From assembly GCA_017451385.1 (NCBI GenBank), contig JAFSPS010000031.1, forward strand, positions 1 through 64,000: a stretch of DNA of 64,000 bases, written 5' to 3'. Under the pieces are notes generated by a model. That model ran no database searches and was not told the origin of the DNA. It saw only the letters and a list, made by a program, of their open reading frames with translations. The stretch comes from Bacteroidales bacterium (GTDB lineage: Bacteria; Bacteroidota; Bacteroidia; Bacteroidales; P3). Positions 26,706-35,960 of this stretch are shown piece after piece (the first letter of the stretch is position 1; each line of letters begins with the position of its first letter). Both the position numbers and the translations under genes were made by a program.

Positions 26706-27545
26706 CTATTTTTTCACGAAACGCAATGCCTGCCATCCTTCGCGTTCGCATCCGCCGGCAGGGACAAGTTGTAGCGATAAGGCTTTTTGCGATAGCATCT
26801 CTATATCATTTTTATAGAAGCCACTGATTAGCAATGTGCCGCCAGAGCATAGCACGTCGGCATAACTCGCCATGTCGTGCAGTAGGATATTGCGATTGAT
26901 ATTGGCAATAACGACATCAAACTGTTTATCTTTTGTCAGCAGCGCGGCATCGCCCAGCAGACAACATATATCGGGGCATCCGTTGCGCACCACGTTCTCT
27001 TGTGCGTTGCGGTAGGCCCATTCGTCGTTGTCTATTGCTTCCACATATTTTGCTCCTTTTTTTGCTGCCAGGATGGCGAGAACGGCAGTACCGCTGCCCA
27101 TATCAAGCACACGGCGTCCTTCCAGCGGTTCGTCTTTCAGCAACGAAAGCATCATGTAGGTGGTCTGATGGTGTCCTGTGCCGAAGGACATCTTAGGCTC
27201 TATTTCAATCTCGTACTGCACATCGTCGCGGTGAGGATGGAAGGGGGCGCGCACCCAGCAGAAGTCGTCCACCAATACGGGCTTATGTTGTTTTTCCCAT
27301 TCCTCGTTCCAGTTGCGGTCGGGCATCGTCTGGATGGTATAGGTGGCGGAAGTACCAGCACATTCGCGCTCTATACATTCTTTAAGGAAAAATTCGTCAA
27401 ATTGGTCCTCGGCTACGTAGGCCTTCAGTCCATCACGCACCTCCTCAAAACTCTCGTAAGGACCTTCCTCGCCCAGCGCGTAAATAAGCATATCCCGATA
27501 GGGTTCGATGCGTTGCAGGTGGATATGGACTTCAGTGTATTTCAT
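26706..27545 (-). CDS. prmA: Ribosomal protein L11 methyltransferase
   Basis: A 279-aa SAM-dependent methyltransferase. An N-terminal substrate-recognition domain (about 1-95) precedes the Rossmann domain with MSFGTGHHQTTYMML (PrmA-specific), RRVLDMGSGTAVLAILAAK (SAM loop), and VVIANINRNILL (catalytic NIN motif). It modifies L11 in the cytoplasm. It starts 6 bp after the cytosine methyltransferase gene, so it is now probably co-transcribed with the restriction-modification genes. Confidence 0.94.
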   Translation of the reverse strand: MKYTEVHIHLQRIEPYRDMLIYALGEEGPYESFEEVRDGLKAYVAEDQFDEFFLKECIERECAGTSATYTIQTMPDRNWNEEWEKQHKPVLVDDFCWVRAPFHPHRDDVQYEIEIEPKMSFGTGHHQTTYMMLSLLKDEPLEGRRVLDMGSGTAVLAILAAKKGAKYVEAIDNDEWAYRNAQENVVRNGCPDICCLLGDAALLTKDKQFDVVIANINRNILLHDMASYADVLCSGGTLLISGFYKNDIEMLSQKALSLQLVPAGGCEREGWQALRFVKK

Positions 27546-27551
27546 ATTTCT

Positions 27552-28511
27552 TCAATTTCCTTCAAAAACAATTTGTGGATGTTTTTTTCTATGAGATATA
27601 GATAAATCACGAGTATCATTTATTTTTTCCACACGGAGAATTGCAGCAGCAATGAAACGTGCTAAATTTACAGGAACAGCGTTCCCAATCAGTTGTTCTT
27701 GAACACTTGTGCTGCCTAAAAAAATAAAATCTGAGGGGAAAGTCTGAATCATGCTTCGCTCTATTGTAGTAAGTGGACGTATTCCGTTTAAAGATGTTAC
27801 GGGATCATTAGCGTGGATTGTATATCCATTGGGCATTGGTCGATTTACACCTCTTATTGTTGGACTTGGTTCATAGATGCTAAAGATACCTCTACGTGCG
27901 TAGCTTCTTGGATGTCTGTAATAATATTCGATACCTAATGAGGAGCCAAAATAATCAGCAACAGTCATTGGTTTCTTTGATTTTGATATTTCTAATTCAT
28001 TGATATACTGATTGTCGATGCCGTTTATTTTTCCAATCATCACAAATCTTTTTCTTTTTTGAGGAACACCGCATAGACTTGCATCTAAAACTGTATAAGT
28101 TAAACCATATCCAGCTGATTTATATATTGATATTGCATCTTTCAGTTTTTGAGTTACTAAAATTCGTTCGACATTTTCCATTACAAACCACGTGGGTCTT
28201 ATTTTTTCTATAATTTTCGCAAAATCTACGGTTAGGTCGCCTCGGCCATTGTTTTCATCACGTTTACCAGCAGAAGAAAAATCCTGGCATGGAGGTCCTC
28301 CTATTATCATATCTGGGGATAACGCTTTTATGGCGATGACTGCTTGTTCAATATTACTTAAATCAAGATTATATACTTTATGATTGAAATTGTATGAATA
28401 TACATCAAGTGCACTACTCCAGTTGTCAAATGCGCCAACAATTTCAATTCCAGCCTTTAGAAAACCTAAACTTAGTCCTCCACAGCCACAAAATAAGTCA
28501 ACAGCCTTCAT
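27552..28511 (-). CDS. DNA (cytosine-5) methyltransferase of a type II R-M system
   Basis: A 319-aa C5 methyltransferase. Motif I is DLFCGCGGLSLGF (residues 5-17), motif IV is GGPPCQDFSSAGKR with catalytic Cys75, motif VI is MENVERI with Glu112, and motif VIII is PQKRKRFVMIG. The target-recognition segment lies at about 165-235, followed by TTIERSMIQTFP and motif X IGNAVPVNLAR. It would protect the host at the site cut by the neighbouring nuclease. The gene is AT-rich beside its neighbours, which suggests recent gain. Confidence 0.93.
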   Translation of the reverse strand: MKAVDLFCGCGGLSLGFLKAGIEIVGAFDNWSSALDVYSYNFNHKVYNLDLSNIEQAVIAIKALSPDMIIGGPPCQDFSSAGKRDENNGRGDLTVDFAKIIEKIRPTWFVMENVERILVTQKLKDAISIYKSAGYGLTYTVLDASLCGVPQKRKRFVMIGKINGIDNQYINELEISKSKKPMTVADYFGSSLGIEYYYRHPRSYARRGIFSIYEPSPTIRGVNRPMPNGYTIHANDPVTSLNGIRPLTTIERSMIQTFPSDFIFLGSTSVQEQLIGNAVPVNLARFIAAAILRVEKINDTRDLSISHRKKHPQIVFEGN

Positions 28512-28520
28512 CTTGTTTTA

Positions 28521-29591
28521 CTATATAAATAAATCAGGACTATTTACTATTACGGCATCAAATCTTCGTTCAGGGCTTAAGAAGTTTTGACCTCCACCTA
28601 AAATAATGTTTTTAATTTCATCTTTCCTAATGCGAGGATTTGTTAATTCGTTGCATTGTAAGAATTGATAACTCTTTGTACCAGGTAATGAGAATGCTTT
28701 GTCATTAGCTGTGCCATACGAATGTTGTTTTACGATACGCACATAATCAAATTGTCCATAATTAACGAAATCAATTAGCATAAGGTATATCCATATTATA
28801 GCTCTCTGAAATCTTGATATTTGAGTATGTGAAATGTTGGCATCGTCGGAACTGCACATTTTTAGAACAGCAAGATTTGACCATACAAAAACATCTAAGC
28901 AATTGTCAGCAAGACGCATTAATTTTCCTTCAGTTTTCCATATAGGTTGTAGAATCAATGGTGTTTGATGTTTAATCATGTCTTTTGCAACATTGTAAAC
29001 GACTTTACGTATTGCTTCATAATGTGGTGCTACTTCGGATATTTCTTCCCAATGGTTGATTTTTGGTACATTCAAAAGTATTTTTCTTAGTTTTTCTTTT
29101 CCAGAATTAGAAGAGTATTCTTGACATATACTACATGTTAAAAAACATATTGTTGGAGGTCTAACAACAATTTCACAACTATATTTGTTCTCGTCTAAAT
29201 GTGCTGTTGTGTTATCTGGAAGAGCGGTTAGTTTTACTTCTAATCCTCGTAGTGGTTTTAAACTTTTTCTGTTTTCTAATACAAGATCTATATTCTCTTT
29301 TTTTTCGGTATCTGTATAATAAAATTGTTCATAGGGAAAGTATCCTGCTTCAAAATTGTAATATGCATCATCACTTAATGGGTCAATACCAAATAACTCT
29401 GTTCCTGATATTTGACTATGTATTAGGTTCTCATTTTTATCCAAACATAGATATATTGGCATAATATTTTTCGATGACATATAGGCAACCAAAGAAGCGG
29501 GGAATGAACTATTAAATTGATTTTTACCCCAATATTTTGATTTGCTATAGTCTCTGTTTGAGTGTTTTTGTCCGAATAATGATGCTGTCAT
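28521..29591 (-). CDS. HindVP/HgiDI-like type II restriction endonuclease
   Basis: A 356-aa protein that resembles the HindVP family (known members cut GRCGYC): FGQKHSNRDYSKSKYWGKNQ and FNSSFPASLVAYM near the start, then a GLEVKLTALPDNTT block with an E-x-K pair (E118, K120) as probable catalytic residues. ATG 29591 is preferred because the earlier ATG (29621) overlaps the truA end and homologues begin near MTASLFGQ. The methyltransferase follows 9 bp later. Strongly AT-rich. Family recognition is from memory; the cut site is inferred. Confidence 0.72.
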   Translation of the reverse strand: MTASLFGQKHSNRDYSKSKYWGKNQFNSSFPASLVAYMSSKNIMPIYLCLDKNENLIHSQISGTELFGIDPLSDDAYYNFEAGYFPYEQFYYTDTEKKENIDLVLENRKSLKPLRGLEVKLTALPDNTTAHLDENKYSCEIVVRPPTICFLTCSICQEYSSNSGKEKLRKILLNVPKINHWEEISEVAPHYEAIRKVVYNVAKDMIKHQTPLILQPIWKTEGKLMRLADNCLDVFVWSNLAVLKMCSSDDANISHTQISRFQRAIIWIYLMLIDFVNYGQFDYVRIVKQHSYGTANDKAFSLPGTKSYQFLQCNELTNPRIRKDEIKNIILGGGQNFLSPERRFDAVIVNSPDLFI

Positions 29592-29595
29592 GTTA

Positions 29596-30345
29596 TTATA
29601 TTTTTTGAAATGGGTATTCAACCTTGGTTAGGAACAATCCTTGGGGGGGCATGCTGACGCCTGCAGCACAGCGGTCTTTGCGTTCTACAATCTCGCGAAG
29701 GCCTTTGAGCGACAGTTTTCCGCGACCTACATCGAGCAGTGTGCCGGTGACAGAACGTACCATATTGCGCAGAAAACGGTTGCTGCGGATAGTGAAAATC
29801 CATTCGTCGTCAGCCTTATCCCATTGTGCCATGGTGAGATGGCAGATATTGGTCTTCACCTGTGTATGCAATTTGGCGAAAGAGGTGAAATCTTCGTAAT
29901 CCATCAGCAGGTGTGCGGCCTCATTCATCTGGTCGATGTCGGGCGTGAAATATATGCGGCTGTAGAGCCCCTGGCGAAACGGCAGCCGTCTGTCGGACAC
30001 ATGGTACTGGTAGGTGCGTGCCGTTGCGTCGAAGCGTGCGTGAGCGTTGGCGGCAACAGGGATGATGTCAAATATGGCAATGTCAGGCGGTAGGAATGAG
30101 TTGAGTTTGAACGTTAGTTGCTGGCAATCTATTGCGCCGGCATCATAATCAAAGTGTGCATAGAAGTCAGAGGCGTGCACGCCAGTGTCTGTCCTACCAC
30201 ATCCTACGATAGCTATGGGCTGTCGTAGCAGGGTTGACAGGGCCTGCTCGATGGTCTGCTGAACAGTAGGCAGATTGGGCTGCGTCTGCCATCCGCAGTA
30301 GTTGGCCCCGTGGTATGCCAGATGTATGAAATAGCGTTGCTTCAT
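29596..30345 (-). CDS. truA: tRNA pseudouridine(38-40) synthase TruA
   Basis: A 249-aa enzyme that makes pseudouridine at positions 38-40 of the tRNA anticodon stem. Motifs: IHLAYHGANYCGWQTQPN at the start, GCGRTDTGVHAS with catalytic Asp53, and RSNRFLRNMVRSVTGTLLDVG near the end. ATG 30345 is chosen because an upstream ATG (30387) coincides with the -7 promoter box. The restriction nuclease start lies just after its stop. Confidence 0.94.
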   Translation of the reverse strand: MKQRYFIHLAYHGANYCGWQTQPNLPTVQQTIEQALSTLLRQPIAIVGCGRTDTGVHASDFYAHFDYDAGAIDCQQLTFKLNSFLPPDIAIFDIIPVAANAHARFDATARTYQYHVSDRRLPFRQGLYSRIYFTPDIDQMNEAAHLLMDYEDFTSFAKLHTQVKTNICHLTMAQWDKADDEWIFTIRSNRFLRNMVRSVTGTLLDVGRGKLSLKGLREIVERKDRCAAGVSMPPQGLFLTKVEYPFQKI

Positions 30346-30384
30346 TGGTTGAAAACCATCATCCTTTGGCGGCGATGTCGTTTG

Positions 30385-30414
30385 CAAATTTACAATTTTT
30401 CATTTTACTACAAT
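30385..30414 (-). promoter_or_regulatory. Promoter of truA
   Basis: On the minus strand TAAATTTG (30392-30385) with ATTG 18 bp upstream. Transcription would start near 30378, 33 nt before ATG 30345, so it decides between the two possible truA starts. The R-M genes and prmA may be read from it too. Confidence 0.65.
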
Positions 30415-30510
30415 AATAAAAAAAAAAGAAAAGTGTTTATTTATTGTGCCGTCAATGAATGGAGAGAAGATGATGGGAGAGCATAATGTTTTTTGTCGGC
30501 CAGAAGAGGA

Positions 30511-31869
30511 ATGAGCAACAGTCTTGACGATAAGCAACAATATATGACGCATACGCCTGTGTGGCGTTTGGTGTTGCGCATGGCTGTCCCGTCTATTTTG
30601 GGCATGCTTGTCACTGCCACCTACAATGTCGTGGATGCCATGTTTATAGGCCGGCTATCCACCGAGGCCACAGCAGGTATTGGCATCTCGTTTGCCTACA
30701 TGACATTCATTCAGGCCATAGGATTCTTCTTCGGTCATGGCTCTGGCAATTATATCTCGCATCAGCTTGGGGCACGGAACTACGACAAGGCGGTGCGCAT
30801 GGCTTCTGTTGGCTTTGCCTGTCCGATGCTTATCGGCAGCATTGCCGCCGTTGTGGCGTTGTTGTTGCTACACCCGCTTGTGGTGCTTCTGGGGGCAACG
30901 CCCACGGTGGTGCCATACGCCGCTGACTATCTGCGATATATCGTGATAGCCACGCCCTTCATGATGACGACATTCACACTCAACAATCAGCTACGTCTGC
31001 AGGGCAACGCCCACATTGGCACCATAGGCATAGCCTCTGGGGCGATACTCAACATTGCGCTCGACCCGTTGCTTATCTTTGTTCTCGACATGGGTGTGGC
31101 GGGAGCCTCGGCAGCCACAGCAATCAGTCAGTGTGTAAGCTGGTCGCTTTTGCTATGGGGCACGCATCGACGCGACAGTGTGGGTATCAATATACGGCAG
31201 ATACGTCCTTCGTTGTTCCTGCTGCGCGAGATTGCCCGTTGCGGGTTGCCATCATTGTGTAGGCAGGTGTTGCTATGTCTGGGTGCCGTATGCCTCAACT
31301 ATACCGCTGTCAAATATGCCGCACCCGGGCATGAGGACTCCACTCTGGCGGCTTTTTCTGTCGTCACGAGGGCTATGATGTTTGCTTTCTCCGTGGTGCT
31401 GGGGTTGTGTCAAGGTTTTCAGCCCGTGTGTGGTTTCAACTATGGCGCGCGCCGCTTCGACAGAGTGCGACAGTCGTTTCTTTTCACCATCAGCGTGGCG
31501 ACGGCATTCTTAATCGTCATAGCTACGTTGGGCTACCTGTGGGCTCCTACAGTGGTGTCGTGGTTTCGCAGCGAAGACAGTGTGCTGATAGACATAGGCG
31601 CTCGTACGCTACGCTGGCAGTGTGTGGCATTCCCGTTAGTAGGACTCGCTACTGCCACCAATATGCTATTCCAAAACCTTGGCTACACCCTGCGCGCCTC
31701 GCTGTTGAGCAGTGCTCGTTCCGGCTTGATGCTTATTCCTATGTTGTTCATCTTGCCGCATTTTTTCGGGTTAGCAGGTGTTGAAGCATCGCAGGCTGCT
31801 GCCGACCTCGCCACCTTCATTGCCGCCCTGCCGCAGGCTATATGGATAAGCCGGAAGCTGAATAAGTAG
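30511..31869 (+). CDS. MATE family efflux transporter
   Basis: A 452-aa inner-membrane protein with about 12 spans in two similar halves. Family marks: LRMAVPSILGMLVTATYNVVDAMFIG at the N-terminus, GHGSGNYISHQLGARNYDKA, LNIALDPLLIFVLDMGVAGAS, and in the second half LGLCQGFQPVCGFNYGARRFDRV. Members export drugs or metabolites in exchange for Na+ or H+. A TTG at 30493 is in frame, but ATG 30511 is the better start. It stands divergent from truA. Confidence 0.93.
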   Translation: MSNSLDDKQQYMTHTPVWRLVLRMAVPSILGMLVTATYNVVDAMFIGRLSTEATAGIGISFAYMTFIQAIGFFFGHGSGNYISHQLGARNYDKAVRMASVGFACPMLIGSIAAVVALLLLHPLVVLLGATPTVVPYAADYLRYIVIATPFMMTTFTLNNQLRLQGNAHIGTIGIASGAILNIALDPLLIFVLDMGVAGASAATAISQCVSWSLLLWGTHRRDSVGINIRQIRPSLFLLREIARCGLPSLCRQVLLCLGAVCLNYTAVKYAAPGHEDSTLAAFSVVTRAMMFAFSVVLGLCQGFQPVCGFNYGARRFDRVRQSFLFTISVATAFLIVIATLGYLWAPTVVSWFRSEDSVLIDIGARTLRWQCVAFPLVGLATATNMLFQNLGYTLRASLLSSARSGLMLIPMLFILPHFFGLAGVEASQAAADLATFIAALPQAIWISRKLNK

Positions 31870-31906
31870 TTGTCCAAAGGAGTGCCGAGTGCATCAATTT
31901 TTTTTG

Positions 31907-31914
31907 TATATTTG
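31907..31914 (+). promoter_or_regulatory. -7 box (TATATTTG) for the barrel/S41 peptidase pair
   Basis: TATATTTG fits TAnnTTTG and is followed by a leader of about 74 nt before ATG 31995. No clear -33 TTTG is found. Confidence 0.55.
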
Positions 31915-31994
31915 CCGGTCTTTTGTTTTGATGTTGTATAACGAAGGATTTGTAATAGTGTGTATTAATAATAGTAAAACAATATATAACCTTT

Positions 31995-32756
31995 ATGAGA
32001 AAACATTTTTTCATGCTTTCGCTCTTCATGGCAATGTGTTTTGCTGGGTTTAGTAGCAGAGCGCAAGAGATGCCGTTGGCAGAAGATAAGAGCAACGGAA
32101 CCCTTGACAAATTTGCGTTTGGTGTTGTCGGCGGATGGGTTGAGAACGAACCTATCATTACAATGCCGACTTATGCTGATGATATGAAGTACCTGAAAAA
32201 CTCTGGTGCTACGTTTGGTGCAACAGTGAAATATAATTTTACCAACTGGCTGGTAGCACGCGCCGACCTGCTGTGGATTCAGAAGAACTACAAGATGAAT
32301 CGTACTGCCAATAATTCGGCAAGCATCCTCAACAGCGACTATACCAACAATTACTTCTCTATGCCCATCATGGCACAGGTACAGTTCGGCTACCGATTCA
32401 AGGTGTTCGCTTATTTCGGCGGATATGTGGGCTATTGGATGAGTGGCAAACGTTCTGGACAGACCTACTCTATGGACTACCTTCTATACAATGACGACAA
32501 CGCGACACAATACACCGATGAGACTTGGGAATTTGACAGCCGTCGCGACAATCGTTTCGATGTGGGTCTTGTCTATGGTATAGGTGTCAGCCTCAACGTG
32601 TACGACAACTTTGTGGTCAGTGCCGAGGGCCGCTACTATTATGGTCTTACCGATATACAGAAAAACTATATGCAGAACCGCATACCACACTACAACACCA
32701 CGTTGGCAATACAAGGCGGCATTAGCTACGATTTCACAGCCAAACGCACTCGATAG
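31995..32756 (+). CDS. Outer-membrane beta-barrel protein (porin/PorT-like)
   Basis: A 253-aa protein with a signal peptide (MRKHFFMLSLFMAMCFAGFS, cleaved after RAQ). The mature part shows alternating strands such as FGATVKYNFTNWLVARADLLW, FSMPIMAQVQFGYRFKVFAYFGGY and DVGLVYGIGVSLNVY, ending with the aromatic GGISYDF strand typical for an outer-membrane barrel. Role unknown. The S41 peptidase follows 44 bp later, so the two are probably one transcript. Confidence 0.82.
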   Translation: MRKHFFMLSLFMAMCFAGFSSRAQEMPLAEDKSNGTLDKFAFGVVGGWVENEPIITMPTYADDMKYLKNSGATFGATVKYNFTNWLVARADLLWIQKNYKMNRTANNSASILNSDYTNNYFSMPIMAQVQFGYRFKVFAYFGGYVGYWMSGKRSGQTYSMDYLLYNDDNATQYTDETWEFDSRRDNRFDVGLVYGIGVSLNVYDNFVVSAEGRYYYGLTDIQKNYMQNRIPHYNTTLAIQGGISYDFTAKRTR

Positions 32757-32800
32757 CCAACCTAATTACAAAAAAAACACAACAAAAAAACACTATTAAG

Positions 32801-34126
32801 ATGAAAAAGACAAAACTATATATCATCCCACTGCTCGCCATAGTGATGCTTGCCACATCGTGCCGCAAGGATGCCCCAGACTTGCAAAGTCCCGACAACC
32901 GCCCCGTAAGTACAAAAAAATCATACGCTTATCAATTTAATGCCGTTTGGCACGGCATAAACAACAGCTATGTGTTTTGGGACATAGATACCGTAGATTG
33001 GGATGCCAAATACGAGCAATACTACCCCAAGTTTGAAGCACTCGATGCAAGCAGCATCGTGAGCGACAGCGTTTTTCTCAGCCTATGGCGTGGCGTAGTC
33101 GGACAGCTACGCGACCATCACTTCTACATCGAGGTATGCAACTTCAAGTCGGAAGGCGACCTAACCAATGATGCTGTTAATAAAGAGAAAGGGCGATTCC
33201 GTATCGGCGGAGGCTCCCGCAACGTAAAATTACGCGAGGGCTACCGTGGCACCGACTTCGACGGACAGTATGCCGCTTTAGCCAACCACGCCAAACTCGA
33301 CACCCTCCTCATCAACACCAAAGGCTGCAATATGCGCTCCGCCTTATTCTCGAAAAGCAACGGCAAAAAGATTGCCTACTTTCGTCTTAGCGGATTTCAT
33401 ATTGAGGATGTGTCTGGCAACAACACCGATGTGGCATGGAGGCCTATGGCTTACTTCTTTGGCATAGAATGGTTGAAAACGAGCTATGGGCGTGCGGATT
33501 TCACTGAGAAAACAGGTAGTCAGGTCTCTGGTTATAAAAAGATTGGCGAAGCGCATGGTTGGATTAACGACGACAATGTAGAAGGCATCATCCTCGACCT
33601 ACGCGGCAACGGTGGCGGCAATGCCGACAACCTTGTATTCATCGGTGGCTCATTGACCCAAAGCCCTACGCTATATGGTTATTCCAAGACCAAGGAAGGG
33701 CTCGGCCGTCTCGACTACAGTGCATGGACTCCCTACCACATACTTACACCACGCAACAATATGACCACAGCCAAGACTATCGTGGTTCTTGCCGATGACA
33801 ACTCCGCCAGCTGCGCCGAAATAACCACACAGCTAATCCACAGTCTGCCCAACGGCACCTTTATCGGTCGTCAGACCTGTGGGGCTACCTGTCCTCTGCT
33901 GCCAGGACAGTTCAACAAACTGCTCAGCGGCGTATTCGGCAACTATTCCAAATACGGCTACTACTGCTATACCAGCAACTTCAATCTCGTTGATGCCAAC
34001 TACAAATCGCTCGAAGGCATTGGCGTCGTTCCAGACATCAAAGTAGATTACGAAGGCAAGGACGGCAAAGACGAACAACTGGATGCAGCAATAGAATACC
34101 TCGAGACTGGAAAAGTCACGAAGTAA
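32801..34126 (+). CDS. S41 family (C-terminal processing-type) peptidase lipoprotein
   Basis: A 441-aa protein with lipoprotein signal MKKTKLYIIPLLAIVMLATSC. The tail-protease domain covers about 190-435: VEGIILDLRGNGGGNADN, then VVLADDNSASCAEITTQ with likely nucleophile Ser337, then GTFIGRQTCGATCPLLPGQF. No PDZ domain is evident; the N-terminal half holds a helical and beta segment around residues 45-180. It would work on proteins in the periplasm or at the surface. A hairpin terminator follows 33 bp after the stop. Confidence 0.88.
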   Translation: MKKTKLYIIPLLAIVMLATSCRKDAPDLQSPDNRPVSTKKSYAYQFNAVWHGINNSYVFWDIDTVDWDAKYEQYYPKFEALDASSIVSDSVFLSLWRGVVGQLRDHHFYIEVCNFKSEGDLTNDAVNKEKGRFRIGGGSRNVKLREGYRGTDFDGQYAALANHAKLDTLLINTKGCNMRSALFSKSNGKKIAYFRLSGFHIEDVSGNNTDVAWRPMAYFFGIEWLKTSYGRADFTEKTGSQVSGYKKIGEAHGWINDDNVEGIILDLRGNGGGNADNLVFIGGSLTQSPTLYGYSKTKEGLGRLDYSAWTPYHILTPRNNMTTAKTIVVLADDNSASCAEITTQLIHSLPNGTFIGRQTCGATCPLLPGQFNKLLSGVFGNYSKYGYYCYTSNFNLVDANYKSLEGIGVVPDIKVDYEGKDGKDEQLDAAIEYLETGKVTK

Positions 34127-34159
34127 GTATTGAGCGAAAAGAGAATATATCACAAAAAA

Positions 34160-34197
34160 TGGGTCGTACATTAGCTATTGTATGGCCCACTTTTTTA
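34160..34197 (+). terminator. Intrinsic terminator after the S41 peptidase
   Basis: Arms TGGGTCGTACA (34160-34170) and TGTATGGCCCA (34179-34189) pair with two G-U wobbles around an 8-nt loop and are followed by TTTTTT at 34191-34196. Confidence 0.75.
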
Positions 34198-34590
34198 TTT
34201 TAGCAACACCGCCTTTCCCCTGATTTCATTCCATTTTTCACCATTACTTATAACAATCAATAAAAAAATAGCGAAACAGCTACTTCCATATATAACAATA
34301 GCATTCTCGGATGACAGTAAATAGAAACATGAAGTTGATGCCATTGTAAAGAAGTATTTGAACAATATTAATTCTGCTACCGTTCCATTCAACATACTGG
34401 ATGGTTTTCACAACCAAAAGCAGGCTGTTAATAGTTCATTTCAAAAAAAATAGTGTGCCAGAATTTCTCCAACGTTTTAATATGATAACTTCCACACTAA
34501 AGGCTGACGGGATTGGGATGGGGATTTGCTTAACAGTTGCTCCGCCAATATTGACAATCTGTTGTGTATTTCATTATACGGCACACATCT
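34198..34590. other. Gene-poor gap with possible degraded coding remnants
   Basis: About 390 bp with no convincing gene. A 66-codon minus-strand frame (34195-34395) encodes a hydrophobic stretch (AIVIYGSSCFAIFLLIVIS) but overlaps the terminator T-run and has no family match. Further up on the minus strand, around 34440-34560, a frame reads VNIGGATVKQIPIPIPSAF, vaguely like the tail of a type I specificity subunit. Both could be remnants; neither is called as a gene. Confidence 0.3.
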
Positions 34591-34618
34591 TTTGGCATTG
34601 GAAAAAACACTATTTTTG
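34591..34618 (+). promoter_or_regulatory. Promoter of the dITP/XTP pyrophosphatase gene
   Basis: TTTG (34591-34594), 16 bp, TATTTTTG (34611-34618). Spacing is slightly short. It lies about 20 bp before ATG 34639 and shows that the longer frame from 34564 is not the start. Confidence 0.6.
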
Positions 34619-34638
34619 CAAAAAAATTACTATTAACG

Positions 34639-35223
34639 ATGAAAAGACTGATTTTTGCCACCAACAACAAGCACAAACTACATGAGGTTAGCGAGCTGCT
34701 GGACGGTGTGGTAGAGATAGTAAGCCTCTCTGAAGTGGGGCTGGCTGGAGACATACCAGAGACCGCCGACACCCTGCAAGGCAACGCCTTGCAAAAAGCA
34801 CAGTGGGTCTATGAGCGCATGGGATGCGACTGCTTTGCCGACGACACGGGGCTGGAGGTCGAGGCCCTCGGAGGCGCTCCGGGCGTATATAGTGCACGCT
34901 ATGCCGGCGAGGGATGTTCGTTTGACGACAACATCAACAAACTGCTCGCCGCCATGAAGGGACAGGACAACCGCAAAGCCGCTTTCCGCACCGTGATATG
35001 CCTCATAGAGAACGGCATGCCTCGCTATTTCGAAGGACGCGTGGACGGCACCATCCTCACCGAACGCTACGGCAAAGAGGGCTTTGGCTACGACCCCATA
35101 TTCATGCCCGACCGTTTCGCCGTCTCCTTTGCCGAAATGCCTCTCGACGTGAAGAACCAGATAAGTCACCGCGGCCATGCAGTGAAAAAACTGGTGGAAT
35201 ACCTAAAAGATAGCAGCAAATAA
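34639..35223 (+). CDS. rdgB: Non-canonical purine NTP pyrophosphatase (RdgB/HAM1)
   Basis: A 194-aa house-cleaning enzyme that hydrolyses dITP, ITP and XTP to the monophosphate and pyrophosphate, keeping deaminated purines out of DNA. Motifs: LIFATNNKHKLHEV at the start, CFADDTGLEVEALGGAPGVY with the catalytic Asp, SARYAGEG, EGFGYDPIF and a final ISHRGHAVKKL. Full length for the family. Confidence 0.95.
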   Translation: MKRLIFATNNKHKLHEVSELLDGVVEIVSLSEVGLAGDIPETADTLQGNALQKAQWVYERMGCDCFADDTGLEVEALGGAPGVYSARYAGEGCSFDDNINKLLAAMKGQDNRKAAFRTVICLIENGMPRYFEGRVDGTILTERYGKEGFGYDPIFMPDRFAVSFAEMPLDVKNQISHRGHAVKKLVEYLKDSSK

Positions 35224-35284
35224 AAAAAACGTTGCGCTGAACGGTATAAAAAGAATGCTGTAGGACAAATAAATAAAAACAGAA

Positions 35285-35914
35285 ATGGAGTATTGCAGAA
35301 TTGAACCCTATACCGTGCAAGGCGGCATGAGCATGATAGAGAGCTATGTGGTGATGGTGGGCGACATTGTGAGCATGAGGGGTGTGCCCATCCGCATCAG
35401 TGCGGCATCCGGCCGCGCCCTCATCAATGAAAACCTGCCGGCAGAAAGCTACACCTTGATGCTCAACACTATGAAGGCTTTTGAACTATCCATGCAGGAG
35501 ATGAGGATAGACAGCCTTGTGGACGGCATATACAACACCACCATACTTCTATCTGACGGATTCAACGAACGACGCATTGCCTGCCGTGTGGAAGATGCCC
35601 TAATGATGGCTATCACCGTAGGATGCAAGATAATGATAGAGAAAAGCATACTCAACGAATCTGGATGCGATATGAAGGCTATGGTGGACAACCTGCCGGA
35701 AAACAGGGCAGAAAAGGACGACAACAATGACCTCGACCTATTGGTATTCCCAGACGACGACCCCGACGACGAGACCTCCAAAGAGGTTGCCCTCATAGAG
35801 GAGTTGGAAAAGTTGTACAAACTGCTGGAGAAGTATGAAAAGGAAGAAGACTATGAGACAGCGGCAAAAATACAAACAAAAATAGACGAACTAAATAGGA
35901 ATAGAAACATTTAA
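35285..35914 (+). CDS. Bifunctional nuclease family (DUF151) protein with C-terminal UVR motif
   Basis: A 209-aa protein. Residues about 10-135 form the BFN/DUF151 domain (VPIRISAASGRALIN, VDGIYNTTILLSDG, EDALMMAITVGCKIMI). After an acidic linker (PDDDPDDE) a UvrB/UvrC coiled-coil motif closes the chain (ELEKLYKLLEKYEKEEDYETA, then KIDEL). Plant members have RNase and DNase activity; bacterial roles are not settled. It lies 61 bp after rdgB and 46 bp before the phosphorylase gene, probably one transcript. Confidence 0.88.
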   Translation: MEYCRIEPYTVQGGMSMIESYVVMVGDIVSMRGVPIRISAASGRALINENLPAESYTLMLNTMKAFELSMQEMRIDSLVDGIYNTTILLSDGFNERRIACRVEDALMMAITVGCKIMIEKSILNESGCDMKAMVDNLPENRAEKDDNNDLDLLVFPDDDPDDETSKEVALIEELEKLYKLLEKYEKEEDYETAAKIQTKIDELNRNRNI

Positions 35915-35960
35915 ACATCATAACACACCTCATACAAAGCAAATAAAAACATATCATCCA

